A stretch of DNA of 9,598 bases from an uncultured Bacillota bacterium (lineage in GTDB: Bacteria > Bacillota > Dehalobacteriia > UBA4068 > UBA4997), in assembly GCA_948907985.1 (NCBI GenBank), contig CAQWMM010000062.1, positions 1 through 9,598 on the forward strand. Reading direction: 5' to 3'. The first letter of the stretch is position 1. Every line of letters begins with the position of its first letter. The notes under the pieces are model-generated. The model saw only the letters and a list, made by a program, of their open reading frames with translations. It was not told where the DNA came from and ran no database searches. The position numbers and the translations under genes are program-made. Shown here piece by piece: positions 1 through 5,647 of the stretch.

Positions 1-56
1 AATAACACTTAACGATTGCCAGATGATATTAAAAATGAAAAAACAGGTGATTATAG

Positions 57-332
57 ATGCGTTTGGATAAATATTTAAAAGTATCCCGGCTGATTAAACG
101 GCGAACGGTGGCTAAGGACGTCAGCGGAGCGGGCAAGGTTTTGTTAAATGGCCGGCCGGCTAAGGCCGCCAGCGACGTTAAGGTTGGCGACCGGTTGACT
201 CTGCTTTTTGGCCGGCGCGAGGTGGAATTGGAAATTTTGGAGATTGCCGACAGCAAACGCGCTGAACTGGCGGCTGGGATGTATAAGATTTTGAAAGAAA
301 CCGTTTTGGCGGACGAGGAAACAAGTTTTTAG
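57..332 (+). CDS. rqcP: S4-domain RNA-binding protein RqcP (YabO family)
   Basis: This 91-residue protein starts with MRLDKYLKVSRLIKRR, the signature of the small S4 RNA-binding fold seen in YabO/RqcP and related to Hsp15. The S4 core covers about residues 1-60 and includes the basic helix (RLIKRR), the GKVLLNG turn and the VKVGDRL strand. The length fits the family. In Bacillota, RqcP works with RqcH on stalled 50S subunits, where it stabilises the P-site tRNA during alanine tailing of incomplete peptides (family knowledge). AGGTGA at 45-50 lies six bases before the ATG and fixes the start. It is the first complete gene of a probable two-gene unit, with the BMC-domain gene 60 bases downstream. 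The usual upstream neighbour hbs is not visible in the 56 bases available. Confidence 0.93.
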   Translation: MRLDKYLKVSRLIKRRTVAKDVSGAGKVLLNGRPAKAASDVKVGDRLTLLFGRREVELEILEIADSKRAELAAGMYKILKETVLADEETSF

Positions 333-392
333 TATATTTCGCCGTATTGCCGGCCAAACTATAAGCAGAAAAACTTATAAGGAGGCTGACTG

Positions 393-1073
393 ATGCAGGA
401 CACAGGAACAAACACGCCTAACCAGAATGAGCGTCTTAAGCAGGTTCAGGCTATGGAAAAAGCTTTAAAGCATTTTCGGCGGCAGCAGGAGGCCGAAAAA
501 TCGGAGTTTGCCGCAGAGTTTGGCCGTTTGAGCCGTACCGACAGCCGCCTGGCGGCCTTTGGCCTTTTGGAATCCTGCTCTTTGACGGCTTTGCTGTTGG
601 CCTGCGAGGGGGCCTTGCGGGCGGTGGATTTGGAACTTTTGTGGCTGACCGAGCGGGGCGGCGGCTGGGTTGCGGCGGCGCTTTTGGGCAACGCTGAAGA
701 TCTGGAGCAGGCCATGGGCAAGGCTGCTGCGGCGGGTAAGCGTTTGGGCGAGCCGCTTTTGGCGCAGACATTTAAAGAGCCGCCCCTGGCTTTGCGCCGT
801 TGGTTCTTATCACAAAATGTTATCCAGACCGGGGGTGAAGCTATGCAGCTTAAAGAAGCCGACGAGGTTAAGCAGCAGTTGGCCGGGCGGGTGCAGCTGC
901 AAAACGCTATGAACCTGCTGGAATATACCGACGCGGAGCTGCGCAGTTTGATTAGACAACAGCTGCCGCTGGACGATAAAACGAGCATGCAGCGTTTAAA
1001 CTCGATGCACAAGGAAGAACTGGTAGATTTTTATAACCGGCTGAACCAGGGGCAGATGCCGGTGTTGAACTAA
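393..1073 (+). CDS. Lone BMC-domain (microcompartment shell-like) protein with N- and C-terminal extensions
   Basis: The protein has 226 residues. Residues 54-131 align without gaps to the core of PduA/EutM-type shell proteins as I recall them. FGLLE matches the opening (A/L)G(M/L)(V/I)E, LTAL the next helix, ERGGG (87-91) the pore loop (KIGSG in PduA), and AAAAGKRLGE (111-120) the AAAA.R.VGE helix. Identity is only about a quarter by eye. Arg76 sits where hexamer-edge lysines usually lie. Residues 10-46 are a charged, probably coiled-coil helix. Residues 133-226 are an all-helical extension ending in a helix-loop-helix-like stretch (179-217). Typical BMC-H proteins are about 90-100 residues, so this is a BMC core within a larger architecture. 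AAGGAGG at 379-385, seven bases before the ATG, fixes the start. The gene follows rqcP, probably on one transcript, and ends at a strong terminator. No cargo enzyme, vertex protein or second shell gene is in the window. Whether it makes a shell, a bare hexamer or something else is unknown. The fold call is fairly sure and the function is not. Confidence 0.8.
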   Translation: MQDTGTNTPNQNERLKQVQAMEKALKHFRRQQEAEKSEFAAEFGRLSRTDSRLAAFGLLESCSLTALLLACEGALRAVDLELLWLTERGGGWVAAALLGNAEDLEQAMGKAAAAGKRLGEPLLAQTFKEPPLALRRWFLSQNVIQTGGEAMQLKEADEVKQQLAGRVQLQNAMNLLEYTDAELRSLIRQQLPLDDKTSMQRLNSMHKEELVDFYNRLNQGQMPVLN

Positions 1074-1115
1074 ATAAAGCAGGTTTAACGGCAGAAGTGA
1101 AAACGCCGCAGTTTT

Positions 1116-1163
1116 AATATGCACCTCAAAAGTCAGACGCTTTGGGGGGGTGCATATTTTTTT
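1116..1163 (+). terminator. Rho-independent terminator after the BMC-domain gene
   Basis: AATATGCACC (1116-1125) pairs perfectly with GGTGCATATT (1149-1158). Further pairing is possible inside the loop (TC with GG, AAA with TTT). The right arm runs into seven T (1157-1163). There is no T-run in the opposite direction, so it acts on plus-strand transcripts. It separates the rqcP/BMC unit from the next promoter, whose -35 begins 13 bases later. Confidence 0.88.
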
Positions 1164-1175
1164 ATGTAAAAAGTA

Positions 1176-1204
1176 TTGACTTTTGTTTTAACATATACTA
1201 TAAT
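1176..1204 (+). promoter_or_regulatory. Near-consensus sigma-70/sigma-A promoter of the RHH gene
   Basis: The -35 TTGACT (1176-1181) and -10 TATAAT (1199-1204) are separated by exactly 17 bases. That is five of six and six of six matches to consensus. Transcription should begin near 1211, leaving a leader of only about 24 bases before the likely start codon. This rules out the longer reading frame that opens upstream of the promoter. Confidence 0.85.
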
Positions 1205-1213
1205 TTTTGTATA
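1194..1213. promoter_or_regulatory. Candidate operator dyad over the -10 region
   Basis: TATAC (1194-1198) and GTATA (1209-1213) form an inverted repeat with a 10-base spacer that contains the -10 and reaches the predicted transcription start. RHH proteins commonly repress their own promoter through short dyads, so autoregulation is a reasonable guess. The arms are short and AT-rich, and chance is possible. Confidence 0.3.
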
Positions 1214-1234
1214 AATGAAAGTGAGGTGATAAAA

Positions 1235-1417
1235 CTGTCGTCCAAAATGGGACGCCCGATTGTTGGCAGCGAGCCTAGAGATAAAATGATTGGTTTCCGA
1301 GTTATGGCAACGACTGTTAATAAACTGAATAAGTGTGCCGAGATTACCGGCGCAACCAAAACGGAGCTGTTGGAGCGAATGATTGACGCGCTGTATGACA
1401 ATCTGACCAAAAAATAA
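1235..1417 (+). CDS. Small ribbon-helix-helix (CopG/Arc-like) DNA-binding protein
   Basis: The protein has 60 residues if started at CTG 1235. The N-terminus contains an MGRP motif common in small Bacillota RHH regulators. It is followed by a beta-strand (DKMIGFRV, residues 17-23) and two helices, TTVNKLNKCAEITG and TKTELLERMIDALYDNLTK, the RHH fold. Such proteins bind DNA as dimers with paired strands in the major groove. AGGTGA at 1224-1229 is five bases before CTG. In-frame alternatives are ATG 1247, whose spacing of 17 is too long, and GTG 1226, which overlaps this Shine-Dalgarno and has none of its own. The promoter at 1176-1204 excludes earlier starts. The gene stands alone between two terminators, is more AT-rich than its neighbours, and has no toxin or mobilisation partner beside it. 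Its target is unknown. Confidence 0.78.
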   Translation: MSSKMGRPIVGSEPRDKMIGFRVMATTVNKLNKCAEITGATKTELLERMIDALYDNLTKK

Positions 1418-1487
1418 GGAGCAGCCTGCCCAAGATTCCAAAGCTTGCAGACTTACCCTAACCGGGAAGAAATATAAAAAATTGAAA

Positions 1488-1531
1488 AAATACCCCTTTC
1501 CGCTGGTCGAGCAAGCCGGAGAGGGGTATTT
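1488..1531. terminator. Bidirectional terminator between the RHH gene and the C45 hydrolase gene
   Basis: A 15-base arm, AAATACCCCTTTCCG (1488-1502), pairs with CGGAGAGGGGTATTT (1517-1531) with one G-T pair and a 14-base loop. On the minus strand the stem is followed by a T-rich tract (TTTTTT, CAA, TTTTTT), so it is a strong terminator for the C45 gene that ends at 1541. On the plus strand it is followed by TATTTGTTTG, a weaker but usable tail for the RHH gene. Confidence 0.88.
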
Positions 1532-1540
1532 GTTTGTCAT

Positions 1541-2563
1541 TTACCAGCTAAAGCGGTTATCCTTAACAAAGGGGGTGCGGCTGGGATTGCCGCTGGCGCG
1601 ATAAATGCCGCCGTGTTTTAAATCGTAAACAACCGACCAAACGGTATCGTGGCCGCTTTTGGTGTCATACTGGCAGATAAAACCATTTTGGCCGGCCAGC
1701 AAAGCCTGAACCTGCGCTAAAGTTAACCGGCCCTGACAGTTTTGCAGTGCGCTTTCCATGGTGTGCAGACGTTTGGCGGCCTGCCAGTTATCCACCTGGC
1801 GGTTCTGATAGGTCTGCATATTGGAGGATGAAAACTGGTTGGTGGCGCAAACGAACGGCTGCCCCGATTGCGGCAGGATAACTTCGGTGCGCTGAGCGCA
1901 AATTTCCAGCAGGGCAATTTCGCCTTGTTGGTCGGCGGCAATAATGGTTTGCGCCGAGGCGACAGGCAGCTTTTGGCAGGCCGCTATAACCTGTGAAACG
2001 TTTTGGCATTTTTCCAGCAGATAGCGCAGCAGCAGACCGGCGTTAAAACCCGGCTGAATTTGCGCGGGCGCGACGGAGGTTAGACCAAGCGCCAGACCGT
2101 ACTGGTTTACGCCGTCTTCCATTTCAATAAAGGCGGTGGTGTTGCCGGAAAAACCGGCGCTGCCGGAATCCTCTGCAAAATGATAGATTGTATTCATATT
2201 TAAGTCTTGCAGGGCGATTAAAAAATCACTGTTGCGTCCCAGCAAAATCTGGTTGTCTGCGGTCAGCGCCAGGCAGGAACATAACGGGCCAGAGTCGGCC
2301 GGCGGCAGGGCGTACATACTGAACAGCACTGTCTGAATATCGGCGGCGGCACAGCCCTGGCCGTTAGCCAGGCCGTTAATTTCCGCTATAATTTCCGGGA
2401 AAAAATGCTGATAAATGGGCAGGCAGGCGGCGGCAAAGCGGCGGCGTTCCGCGTTTAGGGCAAAGGGCAGCTTATTTAAGATAAAAACATTGTCTGCGGC
2501 CTGTTGTTGGCCGAATTTGTTGCCAATTTCATAATGCTGGCCATAAAAAATTTTTTGTTGCAT
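1541..2563 (-). CDS. C45-family autoproteolytic Ntn hydrolase / acyltransferase
   Basis: The protein has 340 residues and resembles the acyl-CoA:6-aminopenicillanate acyltransferase / peptidase C45 family. These enzymes cut themselves before a cysteine, which becomes the N-terminal nucleophile acting on linear amide bonds. The likely nucleophile is Cys95 in GPLCSCLAL (Cys97 is less likely), followed by the conserved GRNSDF (109-114). FIEMEDGVNQYGLALGLTS and the C-terminal block DTVWSVVYDLKHGGIYRASGNP (split here only by reading; residues 306-327) also fit the family. There is no signal peptide or membrane span, so it should act in the cytosol. The start chosen is ATG 2563, with AGGAG at 2577-2573 nine bases upstream; a TTG six codons earlier overlaps that site and is unlikely. 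It is a single gene with its own promoter and terminator, divergent from trkA. The substrate cannot be named: family members include amide hydrolases, acyltransferases and many proteins of unknown role. Confidence 0.85.
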   Translation of the reverse strand: MQQKIFYGQHYEIGNKFGQQQAADNVFILNKLPFALNAERRRFAAACLPIYQHFFPEIIAEINGLANGQGCAAADIQTVLFSMYALPPADSGPLCSCLALTADNQILLGRNSDFLIALQDLNMNTIYHFAEDSGSAGFSGNTTAFIEMEDGVNQYGLALGLTSVAPAQIQPGFNAGLLLRYLLEKCQNVSQVIAACQKLPVASAQTIIAADQQGEIALLEICAQRTEVILPQSGQPFVCATNQFSSSNMQTYQNRQVDNWQAAKRLHTMESALQNCQGRLTLAQVQALLAGQNGFICQYDTKSGHDTVWSVVYDLKHGGIYRASGNPSRTPFVKDNRFSW

Positions 2564-2623
2564 AATTAGTTCACTCCTCAAATTTTTTTGGCTGCCGGCA
2601 GCAATCTAATAGCTATTGCCTAA

Positions 2624-2652
2624 AGAATAATCGAATAAAAAATTTATGTCAA
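2624..2652 (-). promoter_or_regulatory. Promoter of the C45 hydrolase gene
   Basis: On the minus strand, TTGACA (2652-2647, perfect -35) and TATTCT (2629-2624, four of six) are 17 bases apart. Transcription would begin near 2617, giving a leader of about 54 bases. That leader holds the palindrome GCTGCCGGCAGC (2591-2602) and then the ribosome binding site. Confidence 0.75.
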
Positions 2653-2713
2653 GGGCTTTGCCCGGCTTTTTTACAGTTTTTTTAGAATATTGCTTTATCT
2701 TGCCGCCTAAAGC

Positions 2714-2742
2714 TTGCTATTTTGGCCGTCTGGTGTTAAAAT
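2714..2742 (+). promoter_or_regulatory. Candidate promoter of the trkA operon
   Basis: TTGCTA (2714-2719) and TAAAAT (2737-2742) are 17 bases apart, matching consensus at four and five of six positions. The predicted start near 2749 leaves about 35 bases to the trkA ATG. It lies back to back with the C45 promoter, 62 bases away, in a shared 220-base divergent region. Confidence 0.55.
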
Positions 2743-2783
2743 ATGAGTTGAATCATAAATGAACCAAATGGAGAATTGGCAAG

Positions 2784-4130
2784 ATGAAAGTTATAATTGT
2801 GGGCGCGGGTAAGGTTGGCTTCAGCATTGCGGAAACCCTGTCGAACAAGGATATTGATGTAGTGGTGATTGATACCGACCAGGAACGGCTGACTACGGTA
2901 CAGGAATATTTGGACGTTCAGGTGTTGGTGGGCAACGGGGCGGCGATGTCGGTGTTGGAAAAGGCCGGCATTGCCGGCAGCGATTTGTTGATTGCCGTTA
3001 CAGAGCTAGACGAAATTAATATGATGACCTGCTTTGTTGGAAAGTCCTATGGCGTGAAAAGCACCATAGCCCGGGTGCGTAAGCAGGAATACAGCGAGTT
3101 GGCCCAATCAGAACGCCAGGAGCAGCTGGGTATTGACCTGATTATTAATCCGGAGCTTTTAGCGTCTGACGAACTGGCCAAGCTGGTGCTGCACCCGGAA
3201 GCGCACGAGGTTGAATATTATTTTGACAACCAGGTGGTGATGCTGGGCCTGAAATTGGACGAAAACAGCCGCATTGTGGGTTGCCCGCTGAAAGATATAC
3301 ATTTTCCGCACCCCTGCGTGGTAGTCGGCCTGATTCGGGGCGACAAAATGATTGTGCCTAACGGTTCTACGGTGATTTTGGCCAGGGATGAAATTTTTCT
3401 GCTTTCCGCAACCAAGGATATGTTGGAGCTGGAGATTTTTATGGGGGTGCGCAAACGGGCAATCAACAATGTGGCGGTGTTTGGCGGCGGCCTGCTGGCC
3501 TATTATCTTTGCCGCAACTTTGAAGATAAGCGCCGGCGGATTAATGTTAAGCTTTTTGAGGAGAATACGGCGCTTTGCCAGGAATTGGACGAGGAATTGA
3601 GCCGTACGACGGTAATTAACGGTTCCGGCCGGGATATGGATTTGATGGAGGACGAAAATATTGCCGATATGGATGTTGTGTTGGCGGTTAACGATGACGA
3701 CGAAACTAATGTGTTGATTTCGATAATTGCCAAACATGTGGGCGCGCGCAAGGTTATTGCCCAAATTCGCCGTTCCGACTATGTAAATATGATTGAAAGT
3801 TTTGGCATTGATAAGGCCGTTAGCCCACGCAGTTTGATGGTGGCGGCTATTCTGCGTTTTATCAACCGTGGTTCGGTGCTGAATCTGAAACTTTTGCAAA
3901 GCGATATGGCGCAAATGAATGAGTTTGTGCTGCCGGCAGCCTCTAAGCTGGCCAATAAGGCGCTGAAAAATCTGCGCTTTCCGGAGCAGTCGATTGTGGG
4001 GCTGATTGTGCGCCAGGGCAATATTGTTATCCCTAACGGCGAGGCCAAGCTGCTGCCGGGGGATAATCTGTTGACCTTTTCCGCCACCGAAACCTCGCAG
4101 GCGGTTATGGATTATATTTTACAGGTGTAG
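2784..4130 (+). CDS. trkA: Trk potassium uptake system regulatory subunit TrkA
   Basis: The protein has 448 residues, the full length of the two-unit TrkA form. Order: Rossmann/RCK_N 1 (1-120) with GAGKVG at 7-12 and the acidic ribose-binding residues in VIDTD (28-32); RCK_C 1 (about 140-220); RCK_N 2 (228-345); RCK_C 2 (about 365-448). TrkA forms the cytosolic ring that binds NAD(H) and/or ATP/ADP and gates the TrkH channel. The second nucleotide-binding loop is GGGLLA (234-239), with alanine where the last glycine of GxGxxG usually sits, so the second half may bind nucleotide differently or not at all. GGAG at 2770-2773 is ten bases before the ATG. trkH follows 17 bases downstream and must be co-transcribed. 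Confidence 0.95.
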   Translation: MKVIIVGAGKVGFSIAETLSNKDIDVVVIDTDQERLTTVQEYLDVQVLVGNGAAMSVLEKAGIAGSDLLIAVTELDEINMMTCFVGKSYGVKSTIARVRKQEYSELAQSERQEQLGIDLIINPELLASDELAKLVLHPEAHEVEYYFDNQVVMLGLKLDENSRIVGCPLKDIHFPHPCVVVGLIRGDKMIVPNGSTVILARDEIFLLSATKDMLELEIFMGVRKRAINNVAVFGGGLLAYYLCRNFEDKRRRINVKLFEENTALCQELDEELSRTTVINGSGRDMDLMEDENIADMDVVLAVNDDDETNVLISIIAKHVGARKVIAQIRRSDYVNMIESFGIDKAVSPRSLMVAAILRFINRGSVLNLKLLQSDMAQMNEFVLPAASKLANKALKNLRFPEQSIVGLIVRQGNIVIPNGEAKLLPGDNLLTFSATETSQAVMDYILQV

Positions 4131-4147
4131 GCTTTTAGGAGATTAAT

Positions 4148-5602
4148 ATGCGTTTTGGTGTGGTTTTTTATAACCTGGGCAAGATTTGTCTGGTTTTGGC
4201 TGTTTCGATGATACTGCCGATTGGCTTTGAGGTGGTGAGCAAAGAGGCGGTTATGGGCTCGATGGTGGCGGCGCAGTCGGTGATGCTGGGCCTGGGCTTG
4301 TTGTTTTTAATTGGCTTTCGGCCTACCCGGCATACAACCATTCGCTATCGGGAAAGTTTTGCCATTGCCACTTTTGCCTGGCTGCTGGCGGCTGGGTTGG
4401 GGGCGCTGCCCTATATTTTCAGCGATACTTGTAGCGTTTGGGATGCGGTTTTTGAGAGTATGTCCGGGTTTACGACGACCGGCGCTTCTATTCTGCCGGA
4501 TTTGGAGGTCTTGCCGGCTGGTATTTTGATCTGGCGCGGCCTTACGCACTGGCTGGGCGGTATGGGTATTGTGGTTCTGCTGGCGGCCCTGGTTTCCGGC
4601 AATACGGCCAACAAGATGTATAAAGCGGAGGCGCCGGGCAATGCCCTGACGGAAAAGCTGTCGCCGAAAAGCGACGATATGGCGAAAATTCTCTGGCTGA
4701 CCTATGTTGGGATTTCCGTTTTGCTGCTGGTGCTGCTGATGCTTAGCGGGCTTAGTTTTGTAGATTCGATCTGCCACACTTTCGGTACGGTTTCCACCGG
4801 CGGCTTTTCCAGCCGCAACGCCAGTATGTCGGCCTTTGATGATAACGCCATGGCCCAATGGCTGGTGATTATTTTTATGGCGCTTTCCGGCTGCAATTTT
4901 GCTTTTATTTATCTTTTTCTGGTGAAACGTCGCAATTATTTTTGGCGCAGCGAAGAATTTCGCATTTATATGCTGATTATTCTGCTGGCCTCCGGCGCGG
5001 TTAGCCTGTGCTTGCTGAGCAATAACTATTTTGCCGGCCGCTCTTTGGAATATACTATTCGCCAGGCCACTTTTCAGGTGGTAAATATTATGACGACAAC
5101 TGGCTTTTTCTCAGACGATTATGATTTGTGGCCGTCGTTCTGCAAGGTTGTCCTGTTCTGTCTGATGTTTTCCGGCGGCTGTGCCGGTTCCACCTCCGGC
5201 TCAATAAAAATCAGCCGTTGGATTATCGTTTGTAAAAGCTGTTGGGCTAATCTGGGCAAGGCCATGCAGCCCCGGCTGGTATCGTCGGTTAAGCTGGACA
5301 AAAAAATTCAGTCCCAGGCCACTATTAACTCGGTGCAGGTATTTGTCTTAACTTTTATGCTGCTGACCGGGCTGGGCACGCTGGTTATGGCGGCGCATGG
5401 TCTTTCGCCGTTTGAATCAATCTCGGTTACGCTGGCGGCTCTGACTAACGTCGGCCCGGCCTTTGACGGCTTTGGCCCCACCTGCAATTATATTCCGCTG
5501 CCCTGGTCGGCCAAAATGTTTCTGGCGTTTTATATGATGCTGGGCAGGCTGGAGTTGATGTCGGTGTTGGTGCTTTTCACGCGCGCTTTTTGGCGGAAGT
5601 AA
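4148..5602 (+). CDS. trkH: Trk potassium uptake channel subunit TrkH
   Basis: This is a 484-residue integral membrane protein of the TrkH/KtrB/HKT superfamily. The four pore-loop repeats are visible: SGFTTTGAS (filter glycine G112), FGTVSTGGFSS (G218), NIMTTTGFFS (G319) and ALTNVGPAF (G436). Each lies between hydrophobic spans, giving the usual four membrane-pore-membrane units plus extra N-terminal helices. GGCAGSTSGSIKISR (343-357) lies after the third pore and matches the conserved gating-loop region of this family. It conducts potassium across the cytoplasmic membrane and is gated by the TrkA ring. AGGAG at 4137-4141, six bases before the ATG, sets the start. No terminator lies between this gene and trkA or the downstream DnaD gene (45 bases), so all three may share one transcript. 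Confidence 0.96.
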   Translation: MRFGVVFYNLGKICLVLAVSMILPIGFEVVSKEAVMGSMVAAQSVMLGLGLLFLIGFRPTRHTTIRYRESFAIATFAWLLAAGLGALPYIFSDTCSVWDAVFESMSGFTTTGASILPDLEVLPAGILIWRGLTHWLGGMGIVVLLAALVSGNTANKMYKAEAPGNALTEKLSPKSDDMAKILWLTYVGISVLLLVLLMLSGLSFVDSICHTFGTVSTGGFSSRNASMSAFDDNAMAQWLVIIFMALSGCNFAFIYLFLVKRRNYFWRSEEFRIYMLIILLASGAVSLCLLSNNYFAGRSLEYTIRQATFQVVNIMTTTGFFSDDYDLWPSFCKVVLFCLMFSGGCAGSTSGSIKISRWIIVCKSCWANLGKAMQPRLVSSVKLDKKIQSQATINSVQVFVLTFMLLTGLGTLVMAAHGLSPFESISVTLAALTNVGPAFDGFGPTCNYIPLPWSAKMFLAFYMMLGRLELMSVLVLFTRAFWRK

Positions 5603-5647
5603 GCCGGGCTGGCGATAGCCTGATATATGGGAGATAAAAAATAATTT

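Noticed and set aside
2..70. An open frame running in from the left edge, as the end of an upstream gene
   Set aside because: The 22-codon tail matches nothing recognisable, such as the HU C-terminus, and it overlaps the rqcP ribosome binding site and start. It is probably intergenic.
1142..1234. A longer N-terminus for the RHH protein from TTG 1142
   Set aside because: This start lies inside the terminator and upstream of the promoter, so the mRNA would not contain it.
2651..2676. GGGCTTTGCCC hairpin followed by a T-run on the plus strand, as a terminator
   Set aside because: No plus-strand gene ends upstream of it, the stem is only four pairs, and it overlaps the C45 promoter -35; it is more likely chance.
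3159..3914. A 251-codon open frame on the minus strand inside trkA
   Set aside because: It is antisense to a clear TrkA, has no recognisable domain and is rich in His/Asn/Gln, as expected for a shadow frame. The long minus-strand frames inside folC, trkH and the DnaD and BMC genes were dropped for the same reason.
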